Source of the DNA: Desulfuromonas sp. TF
GTDB lineage: Bacteria; Desulfobacterota; Desulfuromonadia; Desulfuromonadales; ATBO01
DNA length: 49,077 nt
Direction: 5' to 3'
Assembly: GCF_000472285.1 (NCBI RefSeq)
Contig: NZ_KI421418.1
Coordinates: 299,531-348,607, forward strand
This document shows positions 13,225 through 21,899 of this stretch, piece after piece. The translations under genes and the position numbers were made by a program. Position 1 is the stretch's first letter. Each line of letters opens with the position of its first letter. Under the pieces are notes generated by a model, which did not search any database, had not been told where the DNA came from, and was given only the letters and a program-made list of their open reading frames with translations.

Positions 13225-14570
13225 GCGAACCTGGCGGCGGGAAGGTACTGCTGGTCGATGATGAGCCCAACGCGCTGCGAGTTCTGTCCGCCATCCTGAG
13301 TCAGGAGGGCTATGAGACCTGTCAGGCTAAAAGCGTCGCGGAGGCGATGAAAAGGCTCTCCAGCGACCTGGATGCCGCCATCACAGACATGCGGATGCCG
13401 GACAGGGACGGGATGCAGTTTTTCGAGTACGTGAACCAGCATTTCCCCGATCTGCCGGTCATTTTCCTGACCGCCTACGGCACGGTCGACTCGGCGGTCC
13501 AGGCCATGACCCGGGGGGCATTCTACTATGTCATCAAGCCCCCAGACTATGCCGCTCTCAAGGGGATCCTGGCCCGGGCGGTGACGCAGCGGCGTCTGAA
13601 GCGGGAGGTGGAGCAGCTGAAAAGCCGCCTTGCGGCCCAAGACAGAATATCCCCGATCAACGGCAAGACCCCGGCCATGCAGAGGGTTCTCAAGCAGGTC
13701 GTCGCGATCCGCGATTCCGAGTGCAGCGTCCTCGTCTGCGGCGATACCGGAACCGGCAAGGAGCTGATCGCTCGGGCCCTGCATTTTCAAAGTTCCCGGA
13801 AAAGCCAGCCCTTCGTCGCGGTAAACTGCGCCGCCATTCCCGGACAGCTGATCGAGTCGGAGTTGTTCGGCTACGAGAAGGGGGCCTTTACCGGCGCACT
13901 GAGGAACCGAATCGGCCGGGTGGAGGAAGCCTCCGGCGGCACCCTCTTTCTCGACGAGATCGGCGAACTGGAACTATCGGTACAGGCCAAGCTCCTCCGG
14001 GTTCTGCAGGAGAAGGAGATCGTGCGGCTTGGCAGCAATCGGAAGGTCAAGGTCGACTTCCGCCTCATCTCCTCCACCAATCGGGACCTCGCTTTCGAGG
14101 TGCAGTCGGGCAACTTCCGGGAGGATCTCTTCTACCGGCTCAACGTGGTGAAGATCGATCTTCCCCCCCTGCGCGAGCGCCGGGACGACATTCCCTTCCT
14201 GGTCTCTGAGTTTCTAAGCGAGTTCTGTGCCCGGGAAAACAAAACGCTCACCATTTCCGGGGAGGTTCTGCAGGTCATTCAAGATCACTCCTGGCCGGGG
14301 AACATACGCCAGCTTCGCAATATCGTCGAACGGGCGGTTGTTCTTGCTCAGGGGCCGGAGATCACGATACAGGAGCTGCCACAGGAGTTCTCTCTCACGT
14401 CCCCGAGGAGACCCTCTTCCGAGCAGGTCAGAACTCTGAAGGAAATGGAGGTCCAGGCCGTTCGGCAAGCCCTGGAACAGTGCGGCGGCAACAAGTCGAA
14501 TGCTGCCAAGATGCTCGGCTTCTCCCGCAAATCCTTATATAAAAGGCTTCGGGAATTCGGAATATCGTAA
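13221..14570 (+). CDS. Sigma-54-dependent response regulator (NtrC family)
   Basis: A 449-residue transcription activator. The receiver domain (1-120) has the phosphorylated Asp56 in AAITDMRMPD, a Thr in FLTAYG and Lys in VIKPP. The AAA+ domain (about 145-380) has Walker A GDTGTGKE, the sigma-54 contact loop GAFTGA (221-226) and LFLDEIGEL as Walker B. A Fis-type helix-turn-helix ends the protein (GGNKSNAAKMLGFSRKSLYKRLREFGIS). It is co-translated with the kinase upstream (ATGA-type overlap). Because it lies beside five sigma-54 promoters that share a 17-bp element, it is the best local candidate to bind that element; this is inference. Its receiver sequence is a generic NtrC/AtoC type, unlike PrsR of exosortase systems. 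Confidence 0.93.
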   Translation: MSEPGGGKVLLVDDEPNALRVLSAILSQEGYETCQAKSVAEAMKRLSSDLDAAITDMRMPDRDGMQFFEYVNQHFPDLPVIFLTAYGTVDSAVQAMTRGAFYYVIKPPDYAALKGILARAVTQRRLKREVEQLKSRLAAQDRISPINGKTPAMQRVLKQVVAIRDSECSVLVCGDTGTGKELIARALHFQSSRKSQPFVAVNCAAIPGQLIESELFGYEKGAFTGALRNRIGRVEEASGGTLFLDEIGELELSVQAKLLRVLQEKEIVRLGSNRKVKVDFRLISSTNRDLAFEVQSGNFREDLFYRLNVVKIDLPPLRERRDDIPFLVSEFLSEFCARENKTLTISGEVLQVIQDHSWPGNIRQLRNIVERAVVLAQGPEITIQELPQEFSLTSPRRPSSEQVRTLKEMEVQAVRQALEQCGGNKSNAAKMLGFSRKSLYKRLREFGIS

Positions 14571-14583
14571 AGCCGTCACCTTA

Positions 14584-14632
14584 CTCCCCAGTCCCCAGCC
14601 CCCAGCCCCTCGTCCCTCGTCCCTCGTCCCAT
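14584..14632 (+). repeat. Heptanucleotide tandem repeat
   Basis: Seven units in perfect 7-bp register: CTCCCCA, GTCCCCA, GCCCCCA, GCCCCTC, GTCCCTC, GTCCCTC, GTCCCAT. It lies just after the regulator gene and before the promoter of the exopolysaccharide operon. Confidence 0.85.
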
Positions 14633-14648
14633 GCACTTTGACACACCT

Positions 14649-14696
14649 GTCTCCATTGGAAACACATAATTGACTGGACTTGTTTCTCCTGGAAAC
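14649..14696 (+). promoter_or_regulatory. Paired dyads, probable enhancer of the exopolysaccharide operon
   Basis: Two related 15-bp dyads: GTCTCCATTGGAAAC (14649-14663) and GTTTCTCCTGGAAAC (14682-14696), starting 33 bp (about three turns) apart. The second is a perfect GTTTC-N5-GAAAC palindrome. The gap from its end to the GG of the sigma-54 promoter is 64 bp, like the 60-62 bp in the PEP-CTERM promoters. The motif itself is different from the 17-bp element, so a second activator is likely. Confidence 0.65.
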
Positions 14697-14758
14697 GATC
14701 CCCGTGCCCCATGGGACGAATAATCTTCTTTCCTCTGACGGATCGAGGGGTTACAGCA

Positions 14759-14775
14759 TTGGCATGCCGTTTGCC
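14759..14775 (+). promoter_or_regulatory. Sigma-54 promoter of the exopolysaccharide operon
   Basis: TTGGCATGCCGTTTGCC: GG at 14761-14762, ten bases, GC at 14773-14774; close to TGGCAC-N5-TTGCA. Transcription would start about 37 bp before the first gene of the operon at 14823. Confidence 0.85.
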
Positions 14776-14822
14776 TATATTGAGAGCGAGTTAACATTCA
14801 GCACCTGCAAAGGGGGATAGGA

Positions 14823-15218
14823 ATGGTGTCGGAGCGAAGCAAGATTCCGATAAAAAAGATCCTGATTGTCGATGAGGAGCGGTTCTGTCGAGTCTGCACA
14901 GCTCTTCTGGGTTTGGTGGGAATCGAACCGGCCCGGATCGTCTGCCGTACACGCTTCGACTCCGACCATAGCCTCGAAGGCTACGAGCTCGTCATTACGA
15001 GTTTTCCCTATGATTCGTGCCTGCTCGAACGATTGCAGGTGCAGGATATACCGGCAATGGTCTTTTCCGACTGTCTCAGCGGGGAACTTCTCGACAACCT
15101 CAAGAAGTCAGCCAACATAGGGTGCATGATCAAGCCCATCGATTTTGAGAGGTTCAAAGAACTGCTGGGCAAACTCCTGCAATCCGTCAACAGCTTAGGA
15201 GGGTGCCAAATTGTCTAA
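14823..15218 (+). CDS. Pseudo-receiver domain protein heading the exopolysaccharide operon
   Basis: A 131-residue protein with the shape of a response-regulator receiver: first strand KKILIVDEERF, third strand region ELVITSFPYDS, and the late strand plus Lys in GCMIKPIDFERFKELL. The acidic pair after strand 1 is partly kept (DEE), but the place of the phosphorylated Asp is taken by Thr/Ser (ITSF), so ordinary phosphorylation is unlikely. No output domain is present. It is the first gene after the sigma-54 promoter and its end overlaps the prsT start by 8 bp, so the two are translationally coupled. The role could be a phosphorylation-independent partner of a regulator or kinase; I know no named family for it. 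Confidence 0.7.
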   Translation: MVSERSKIPIKKILIVDEERFCRVCTALLGLVGIEPARIVCRTRFDSDHSLEGYELVITSFPYDSCLLERLQVQDIPAMVFSDCLSGELLDNLKKSANIGCMIKPIDFERFKELLGKLLQSVNSLGGCQIV

Positions 15219-17883
15219 AATCAAATCGTTTAAAAAAGTCTTCTGCCTGGCTCTGTTGCTGCTCCTCGTGTCCGGCTGCCGCAGCCAAACCAAGGAGGAA
15301 CTTCTGCGGGAGGGGATGAACCTCATCAAAGAGGGAAACCTGAAAGGTTCGGTGGTTTTGCTCAAGAACGCCCTCGAGAAGGATCCCAACTACATCGAGG
15401 CCAGATACGAGCTGGCCAAGGTCTATCTGCGCAGCGGCATTTACGAAAGGGCGGAGAGGGAATTCCTGAAGGTCCAGATGCAGGGAGCGACTCTTCCCGA
15501 TCTCCCGCTGGAGATGGCCGAGCTCTACCTGCAGACCCAAAAGCCGGACCAGGCCATTGCCCAGGTGTTGGAATTCCTGGAAAGCCGTTCCGAAACGGCC
15601 GTGGCCGCCGACCTGCTCGGTCAGGCTCATCTCCAGAGGCAGGAAATCAAATCGGCCGAGCAATGCTTCCGGCGTGCGATGCAGCTTGATCCGAACGACG
15701 CTTCGCCACGGCTTCACCTCGCCGGCCTGCTGATCCATCAGGATGTGGCTGCGGCTCGGAACCTGTTGGAGGAACTCCTGCAGCAGGACGACAGGAACAA
15801 GGGTGCTCACTACCTGCTCGCGCAGCTCGAAACTTCGGTGGGTGACTACGGCCGTGCCCTGCAACTCTATCAACGGCTGTGTGAGATCGACCCTGAGGAC
15901 CCTCAGGCTGTCTATATGACCGGCCTGTTCAAGCTCCAGCGCGGAGAACTGGACGAGGGGGAAAAGATTGCCGACGACATGCTCAAGCGCTGGCCCAAGC
16001 TCTTTCACGGCCCCCTGCTCAAAGGCATGGCACGCTTTCAGCGAGGCGACTTGAACGGGGCGGTCGCCGATCTGCAGACCTCGCTTCAGACCGGTCAAAG
16101 CCTGCTTGCCTACTACTTTCTAGGCCTCAGCTACTACCAACTGGACAAACTGGAGCTGGCTCTGAGCCAATTTCAGAAGATGATCGACCTGCGGCCCGAC
16201 GCCATCAAGGCTCGGATGATGGTGGCCACCACCCTTCTCAGGCAGCAGCGGGAAGACGACGCCATCACCGAGGTGAAGAGGGTTCTGCAGCTTGACCCTG
16301 AAAACGGGGCCGCCTACAGCCTTCTCGGCAGCGCCTTGATGACCCAAGGGAAGGTGGTTGAGGCGATGAGCGCCTTCGAGCGGGCTACCGAACTCGATCC
16401 GGCCCTGATCGACGCCCACATCAAGAAAGGCCTGTTCCATGCTTCCCGAGGTGATCTTCCGGAAGCGGAGGAGGAGATCGCCGCCGCACTGGACGCGGCG
16501 CCCGAGATCCTCGATACCAGGATGCTTCTCGCCACCAATTACCTGCGGCAGAAAAACTTCACCGCCGCCGAAAAGACTCTCAAGGAAGGACTGGATGGCA
16601 AGAGTTCCGACGCCATCCTCTATAACTATCTCGCCGCTTCCTCCTTCGCCCGAAAAGATCCGGAGGCGGCCGTCGATTACCTGCAGAAAGCAAAGAAGGC
16701 AAATCCGGATTTCTTCGCCGCCTATTACAATCTGGCCTCCTACTACGCCGCACAGAGAAAATACGACAGCGCGCTGGAAGAGTATGGCGCTGTTCTCGAG
16801 AAGAACCCCGGCGACCTGAAAGCTCTCATCCAGTCGGGACTTCTCTATGAGTTGAGCGGCAAGGAGGAGCAGGCCCTGACTGCCTTCCTGAAGGCAAGGG
16901 AAATCGGGAAGGCAGAGGGGGCCATGGCTCTTGCCCAATACCATCTCGGCAAGAAGAGGAACGAGTTGGCTTTACAGGTCCTGGATGAAGCGCGGAAGTC
17001 GTATCCGGCCGAGCTCGGAATCCTGGAGTACCGTGGGAAGGTCCTGTTGAATCTGAACAGATACGAAGAGGCGGAGAGGATCTTCGGTGAGCTTGAAAAA
17101 GTGGCGCCGGGCAGGTGGGTGCCGTTTATGGTGGAAACCTACCTGCGCAGCGGCAACCTGAGCCGGGCGGAATCGCTGGCCCGGGAGATGACGGAAAGAG
17201 AGCCCGCCTCGCCCCAGGGGTTCCTCCTTCTGGCCCAGACCCATGAGCGGCAGAAGGACCTGGACAAAGCCCTGGAGGTTCTGCGGAAGGGGCTTTCCGG
17301 CAACCCGGGGGATCCTCAGATTCCGCTGCGGATCGGGGGCATCCATGAGAGAAAAGGGGAACTCGAGCGGGCCCGGAAGGTCTATGAAGATATCCTCGAG
17401 AAATTCCCCCGCTATCATCCCTCTCTCTTCGCCCTTGGCGCCATCGATGATCGTCTGGGAAACCGGCAGCTGGCGGAACGGCGGTACAGGGAGGTGCTGA
17501 AGGTCGCGGCCAATTTCACGCCGGCTCTCAACAACCTCGCTTATGTTCTGGCCGAAAACGGCAGCAGTGAGGAGGCCCTGGAGCTGGCAATGCGTGCCTA
17601 TCGAAACGAGCCTGGAAATCCCGGGATTGCCGATACTCTGGGCTTTGTCCTGCTGAAGAACGGCCGGGCCGAGGAGGCATGCCAGCTGCTGGAGAAGGCG
17701 GCGGCCGGACTTCCGGATAACCCCACGGTCTGCTACCACCTGGCCCTCTCCTATCAGGAAGTCGGCAAAAGGGGAGAGGCGGTCGAGTGGCTGAAGAAGG
17801 CCCTGACCCTGGGGGATTTCCCGGAGATGAAGCAGGCTCAAGCCCTGCTCAAGAAAACGCATCTCCTGGTCGAGGGGAGTTGA
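15211..17883 (+). CDS. prsT: PEP-CTERM system TPR lipoprotein PrsT
   Basis: An 890-residue lipoprotein made of many tetratricopeptide repeats, as in the PrsT family of exosortase/exopolysaccharide loci. The signal peptide ends in the lipobox LVSGC, so the mature Cys is lipid-modified and the protein is membrane-attached, likely in the periplasm. At least twenty TPR-like helical pairs run from residue 27 to the end, with typical A-Y-L-G-A/F-A-P spacing (for example ALEKDPNYIEARYELAKVY). The start is TTG at 15211, with AGGAGGG eight bases before; it overlaps the pseudo-receiver gene. TPR proteins here are thought to organise the envelope-spanning export machine. Length and context fit the family well. 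Confidence 0.88.
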   Translation: MSKIKSFKKVFCLALLLLLVSGCRSQTKEELLREGMNLIKEGNLKGSVVLLKNALEKDPNYIEARYELAKVYLRSGIYERAEREFLKVQMQGATLPDLPLEMAELYLQTQKPDQAIAQVLEFLESRSETAVAADLLGQAHLQRQEIKSAEQCFRRAMQLDPNDASPRLHLAGLLIHQDVAAARNLLEELLQQDDRNKGAHYLLAQLETSVGDYGRALQLYQRLCEIDPEDPQAVYMTGLFKLQRGELDEGEKIADDMLKRWPKLFHGPLLKGMARFQRGDLNGAVADLQTSLQTGQSLLAYYFLGLSYYQLDKLELALSQFQKMIDLRPDAIKARMMVATTLLRQQREDDAITEVKRVLQLDPENGAAYSLLGSALMTQGKVVEAMSAFERATELDPALIDAHIKKGLFHASRGDLPEAEEEIAAALDAAPEILDTRMLLATNYLRQKNFTAAEKTLKEGLDGKSSDAILYNYLAASSFARKDPEAAVDYLQKAKKANPDFFAAYYNLASYYAAQRKYDSALEEYGAVLEKNPGDLKALIQSGLLYELSGKEEQALTAFLKAREIGKAEGAMALAQYHLGKKRNELALQVLDEARKSYPAELGILEYRGKVLLNLNRYEEAERIFGELEKVAPGRWVPFMVETYLRSGNLSRAESLAREMTEREPASPQGFLLLAQTHERQKDLDKALEVLRKGLSGNPGDPQIPLRIGGIHERKGELERARKVYEDILEKFPRYHPSLFALGAIDDRLGNRQLAERRYREVLKVAANFTPALNNLAYVLAENGSSEEALELAMRAYRNEPGNPGIADTLGFVLLKNGRAEEACQLLEKAAAGLPDNPTVCYHLALSYQEVGKRGEAVEWLKKALTLGDFPEMKQAQALLKKTHLLVEGS

Positions 17884-18000
17884 AACATCTGGAAGGGCCG
17901 CCCCCGCTTTGGGAGCACCCCGTCGCCGCAGATTCCGCTGTTTTAACCGAGACGGCTGCCATGCGGCCCTACTGATCGAAGGGAAGTTCTGAGGAGGACC

Positions 18001-19356
18001 ATGAGCAAGACATTAATCATCCTGCTGGTCGGGGACTTTCTGTTGGCGCTCCTTACCAACTCCTGCTTTCTGCTGCCAGGCATCCAATCCGGCGGCGGGG
18101 AAATTTCGACAGCCGGTGTCCTGAGCCTTTCCGCCTTTGCCTCGGTCCCGGTTCTCACCACCTACTTTTCCGGTCTCTACAGCGACGATAAGGGCTTTCA
18201 GGTCAAGGAAATCCTGTTGCGGATCGCTGCCTCACTATCAGCTGCGTACATCCTGCTTCTCCTCATCTTCCACCTTTTCCTCTCGGCAACGATTACGCCG
18301 GAGTCGCTGCTTCTTGTCCTGGCCGCTTTCGGAGTCTTCCAGTTCATCTGGCACAACCGCTTTTTCCTGCTCCTCCGAATCCCGGGAGTGGCGCGAAAGG
18401 TCCTGGTAATCGGGGTGGGGCCCCAGGCCCTCAATATTGAAAAGATGCTCTGGGAGACCAACCACAATTTCGTTCTGGCCGGCTTCATCCAACTGGCCGG
18501 GGAGGCGTCGGTCATTCCCGCCGCTCATATCCTCGGCCAGGGGGAGGATCTGGTGGAGACCGCCATCCGGGAGCGGATCCACAAGATCGTCGTCTCCCTC
18601 TCCGAGCGGCGCGGGGTCCTGCCGGTGCGCGACGTCCTCAAATGCAAGCTGAACGGTATCGCCGTCGTCGACGGCCTCTCCTTCTACGAGCAGGTGACCG
18701 GCAAGCTGATGATCGAGAACATTAACCCGAGTTGGTTCATTTTCTCCGACGGTTTCCGCATGAGCCCTTTCATGCACTTCTACAAGCGGGGCTTCGACCT
18801 CTTATTCGCCCTCTTCGGAATTCTCATCTTTCTGCCGCTCCTTCCCCTCCTGGCATTGCTGATCAGGCTCGACTCGCCCGGGCCCGTTCTCTTCCGTCAG
18901 ACCAGGGTCGGGGAGAAGGACCGGCATTTCACCCTGTATAAGTTCCGTACCATGCGCGAGGATGCCGAAAGGCTGACCGGCGCAGTCTGGGCGCAGAAGG
19001 ATGATCCCCGGGTCACCAGCGTGGGGCGAATCATCCGCAAGACCCGTCTCGATGAGCTTCCCCAGCTCTTCAACGTCCTAAAGGGTGATATGAGCTTCGT
19101 CGGCCCCCGGCCGGAACGACCGGAGTTCGTCGATGCGCTCATGGAGAAAATCCCCTACTACTCAAGCCGTCACTGCGTCAAGCCCGGCATCACCGGCTGG
19201 GCCCAGGTCCGCTACCCCTACGGAGCTTCGGAAGAGGACGCCCTGGAGAAGCTGCGGTACGACCTTTACTACATCAAAAATTATTCCCTGTGGCTGGAGT
19301 TTCTGATCATCCTCGAAACGGTCAAGGTGGTCCTTTTCGCCAAGGGAGGGAGGTAA
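18001..19356 (+). CDS. Initiating undecaprenyl-phosphate sugar transferase, exosortase-system type
   Basis: A 451-residue membrane enzyme that puts the first sugar phosphate on undecaprenyl phosphate at the inner membrane. The N-terminal part has about four hydrophobic helices; the middle has a nucleotide-binding-like segment (VLVIGVGPQA, near residue 135). A further helix (FDLLFALFGILIFLPLLPLL) leads into the catalytic bacterial sugar transferase domain with KFRTMRED, TRLDELPQLFNVLKGDMSFVGPRPE and KPGITGWAQV. These are hallmark motifs of the WcaJ/EpsB family. The ATG at 18001 follows GAGGAGG. A 117-bp gap without a gene separates it from prsT. It is followed 4 bp later by the export gene. 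Confidence 0.93.
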   Translation: MSKTLIILLVGDFLLALLTNSCFLLPGIQSGGGEISTAGVLSLSAFASVPVLTTYFSGLYSDDKGFQVKEILLRIAASLSAAYILLLLIFHLFLSATITPESLLLVLAAFGVFQFIWHNRFFLLLRIPGVARKVLVIGVGPQALNIEKMLWETNHNFVLAGFIQLAGEASVIPAAHILGQGEDLVETAIRERIHKIVVSLSERRGVLPVRDVLKCKLNGIAVVDGLSFYEQVTGKLMIENINPSWFIFSDGFRMSPFMHFYKRGFDLLFALFGILIFLPLLPLLALLIRLDSPGPVLFRQTRVGEKDRHFTLYKFRTMREDAERLTGAVWAQKDDPRVTSVGRIIRKTRLDELPQLFNVLKGDMSFVGPRPERPEFVDALMEKIPYYSSRHCVKPGITGWAQVRYPYGASEEDALEKLRYDLYYIKNYSLWLEFLIILETVKVVLFAKGGR

Positions 19357-19360
19357 GGCC

Positions 19361-20149
19361 ATGCGGTTTCTATCGGTTCTTGTTTTTGTTCTGTTCCTCA
19401 GCGTTACCGCCGCGGCCGGCGACTATCTGATCGGTGACGGCGATATTTTACATGTTTCGGTCTGGGGGGTGCCGGAGCTGAGCGGCGCGGTGACCGTCCG
19501 CCCGGACGGGAAGATCACTCTGCCCGCGGCGGGGGATGTTCAGGCCACCGGCCTGGCGCCTTCAAAACTTGGCGAAAAGCTCACCGATGTGCTTGGAGAC
19601 TTCGTCAAGAAGCCGATTGTCACGGTGACAGTCAATGGCATCACCAACAACCGGGTCTACGTCTCCGGCGGCGGAGTTCCCGCCGGCGTGCACAGCCTCC
19701 CCGGGCGCACCACGCTGTTCAAGTTTCTCTGCAGCTTGGGATCGCTGGAAGATGCCGATCTGCACCACGCCTATCTCCTGAGGGACATGAAGAAGCTGGA
19801 GGTCGATTTCTACACCCTTTTCCTCGAGGGGGACTTTGCTCAAGACGTCGAACTTCGATCCGAAGACATTCTCTTCATTCCGGAGGACCGGTTCAACAAC
19901 GTCTATATTTTGGGGGCGGTCAAGGAGCCGAAGTTCCTCCTGTTCCGGGAAGGGATGCGAATCCTCGACGCCATCCTTGAGGCTGGTGGGTTCACTGAAT
20001 ACGCCAAGGAGAACGCGGTGACAATCCTCCGCAAGGACGGAAGTCGTGTGCGGGTCAAGGTTGGCGACCTGATGAAGGGGAAGGATGTCGCCTTTAACCT
20101 GCACCTGAAGCCGGGAGACTACGTGACAGTCGAGGAAGGGCTTTTCTGA
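19361..20149 (+). CDS. Polysaccharide export protein (Wza-like, exosortase-system type)
   Basis: A 262-residue exported protein with a signal peptide of about 20 residues and no lipobox Cys. The Poly_export domain is plain: DYLIGDGDILHVSVWGVPELSGAVTVRPDGKITLPAAGDVQATG, followed by two SLBB-like segments (NNRVYVSGGGVPAG and NNVYILGAVKEPKF). Proteins of this family form part of the channel that leads exopolysaccharide through the periplasm and outer membrane. Its length and missing lipobox fit the exosortase-linked subfamily, which is shorter than E. coli Wza and may work with the outer-membrane barrel encoded at 22722. The start follows GGGAGG and lies 4 bp after the sugar transferase. Confidence 0.9.
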   Translation: MRFLSVLVFVLFLSVTAAAGDYLIGDGDILHVSVWGVPELSGAVTVRPDGKITLPAAGDVQATGLAPSKLGEKLTDVLGDFVKKPIVTVTVNGITNNRVYVSGGGVPAGVHSLPGRTTLFKFLCSLGSLEDADLHHAYLLRDMKKLEVDFYTLFLEGDFAQDVELRSEDILFIPEDRFNNVYILGAVKEPKFLLFREGMRILDAILEAGGFTEYAKENAVTILRKDGSRVRVKVGDLMKGKDVAFNLHLKPGDYVTVEEGLF

Positions 20150-20214
20150 GGATGACAGCGCCAGATCGACTTATAGCCGATAGTTCATGGCTCAAAGGTT
20201 TTTGAATCTGTCAA

Positions 20215-20242
20215 GAGCCGGGAGTCGGGGGCTGAAAGGGGA
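20215..20242 (+). repeat. Heptanucleotide tandem repeat (degenerate)
   Basis: Units GAGCCGG, GAGTCGG, GGGCTGA, AAGGGGA run in 7-bp register up to the ribosome binding region of the chain-length gene. The units resemble the reverse complement of those at 14584-14632. Confidence 0.5.
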
Positions 20243-20248
20243 AAATCG

Positions 20249-21754
20249 ATGGACCAGGGCTTCAATGAACTTTTCAAATATCTGCAGATCGTCTACACGC
20301 GGAGGTACCTCTGTCTGCTCATAGCGTTGACGGTCATGACCGGTATCATCGCCTACAGTTATTCCCTGCCGAGGAAATACGAGGCGGACAGCACCGTCTT
20401 CATCGAAGAGAACGTCATCAAGAATCTGGTCAAGGGAATTGCGGTCACCCCCGAGATGGAGGACCGGGTCCGCGTACTCAAGTACGCGCTGGTGAGCCGG
20501 GACATCATCTCCAAGGTTCTCGCAGAGCTGGAGATCGACAGTACGACCCACAACGATTCCGAACTACAGGCTCTCATCACCAGCCTGCAGGAACGGATTC
20601 AGATCAGCGTCAAGGAAAGAAATGGCCTCTTTACAGTCTCCATCGTCGACGATAACCCCCGTTTTGCCCAGGGATTTATCAATCGGCTGATCAACCGCTA
20701 CCTGGAGGAGAATCTCTCCGCCAAGCGGGAGGAGTCATATGGTGCGAGCCGGTTTCTCCACGAACAGCTGGCCCTCCAAAAGGAAAAGCTCGACAAGGCG
20801 GAGGATACCATTATCGAGTTCCGCAAGAGCCAGGGGATCTTCCTGTCAAGGGATGAGAAATCCCTGCTCGAGGACATCAATCAGTATCAGAAGGAAATCG
20901 TGATGCTTCGGTTGAGCAGCGATACGCTGAAAGCCAGACGGCAGCAGCTGTCCGGTCAGCTCAAGAGTCTGGACCCGACGGTGGCGATCTTCAGCGAGAA
21001 GCAGGTCGAAGACCGGATCGCTACACTGGAGAGGCGGCTTGGGCAGCTCCTTCTGGCCTATACCGAAAACTATCCCGAGGTGATCAGGGTAAAAGCCGAG
21101 ATCGACGCGTTGCGCCAGGGGGGCGAAAAAGGCGAGGAAGGGTTGACGGAAAGTCGGCTGACGGCAGTCAATCCGCTCCACCAGGAAATCCAGCAGCAGA
21201 GACTGACTGTCGAGGCTGAGATCAGCTCCTTGGTAGCCAGGCAACGGTTGCTGAAGGAACTGATCATCGCCAGGGAAGGCGAATTGAAACACATTCCCGA
21301 GAACCGCAAGCAGTTGGCAGTCCTTGAGCAGGAGCGGGACTCCCATCGAAAACTATATGAAGATCTGCTTGCCCGCCTGGGGCAGTCGGAGGTCTCCAAG
21401 CAGATGGAGATCGGCGGCAAGACCACCAACTTCCGGGTCGTCGATCCGGCGGTTTTCCCCACTGTACCTGTTTCCCCCGACATGGTTCGAATGATCCTCC
21501 TGGCAATCGCGGGTGGTCTCGCCGCAGGAGTGGGGGCGGCTATTTTTAGGGATTTCCTCGACGGGTCGGTCAAGAACGTCTCGCAGTTGCAGGAGTTGGG
21601 CGTCGAGGTCCTGGCGGTGATCCCCCGCGTCATCATCCCACAGGCCGAAGCCAGACGTCGACGAAAGGACATCCTCGTCTTCAGCGCAGCCTCCGTCTAC
21701 CTGGTCGGAGTCGTCTGTTTGCTCGCCTTCGAGGCAGCCAAGAGGATTGCGTAA
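20249..21754 (+). CDS. Exosortase-system chain-length determinant (Wzz/GNVR type)
   Basis: A 501-residue polysaccharide co-polymerase that sets chain length and links the autokinase to export. A first membrane helix (LCLLIALTVMTGIIAYSYSL, about residues 20-40) is followed by a Wzz domain (PRKYEADSTVFIEE), a long coiled-coil periplasmic region (about 150-370), the GNVR-like segment (ERDSHRKLYEDLLARLGQSE) and a second helix (MVRMILLAIAGGLAAGVGAAIF, near 410). A third hydrophobic stretch (VFSAASVYLVGVVCLLAFEA) lies at the very end; it is typical of the exosortase-linked subfamily. The ATG at 20249 follows AAAGGGGAAAA. Confidence 0.9.
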   Translation: MDQGFNELFKYLQIVYTRRYLCLLIALTVMTGIIAYSYSLPRKYEADSTVFIEENVIKNLVKGIAVTPEMEDRVRVLKYALVSRDIISKVLAELEIDSTTHNDSELQALITSLQERIQISVKERNGLFTVSIVDDNPRFAQGFINRLINRYLEENLSAKREESYGASRFLHEQLALQKEKLDKAEDTIIEFRKSQGIFLSRDEKSLLEDINQYQKEIVMLRLSSDTLKARRQQLSGQLKSLDPTVAIFSEKQVEDRIATLERRLGQLLLAYTENYPEVIRVKAEIDALRQGGEKGEEGLTESRLTAVNPLHQEIQQQRLTVEAEISSLVARQRLLKELIIAREGELKHIPENRKQLAVLEQERDSHRKLYEDLLARLGQSEVSKQMEIGGKTTNFRVVDPAVFPTVPVSPDMVRMILLAIAGGLAAGVGAAIFRDFLDGSVKNVSQLQELGVEVLAVIPRVIIPQAEARRRRKDILVFSAASVYLVGVVCLLAFEAAKRIA

Positions 21755-21757
21755 TTA

Positions 21758-21841
21758 GGGACGCGGAACGTGGGATGAGGAACGAGGTTTAGGTTCAAGA
21801 TTCAAGAGGCGTGGCAATTGACAAGTGACAAGTGACTCGGG
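21758..21841 (+). repeat. Heptanucleotide tandem repeat, twelve units
   Basis: The tract stays in one 7-bp register: GGGACGC, GGAACGT, GGGATGA, GGAACGA, GGTTTAG, GTTCAAG, ATTCAAG, AGGCGTG, GCAATTG, ACAAGTG, ACAAGTG, ACTCGGG. It fills most of the gap between the chain-length and autokinase genes. Confidence 0.85.
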
Positions 21842-21845
21842 CTAG

Positions 21846-21873
21846 CCAGGGCATAGCCACAGGCGACGCCTGG
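21846..21873. repeat. Dispersed hairpin element, copy 2
   Basis: CCAGG (21846-21850) pairs with CCTGG (21869-21873) around a conserved middle, GCATAGCCACAGGCGACG. The inner 23 bp differ from 1192-1214 in one base. It ends about 27 bp before the autokinase start and directly follows the heptad tract. Confidence 0.65.
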
Positions 21874-21899
21874 ACCGGGACTTATATAAAGGACATTCC

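Noticed and set aside
13221-14570. Naming the regulator PrsR and the kinase PrsK
   Set aside because: The receiver is a generic NtrC/AtoC type and the kinase lacks the long membrane region of PrsK, so names would mislead despite the suggestive location.
14584-14632. Heptad tract as a CRISPR array
   Set aside because: Units are only 7 bp without spacers; no cas genes exist in the window.
15187-16098. 303-codon minus-strand frame opposite prsT
   Set aside because: Typical antisense shadow of a GC-rich gene with a strong frame; composition is Leu/Gln/Arg-rich without domain signals.
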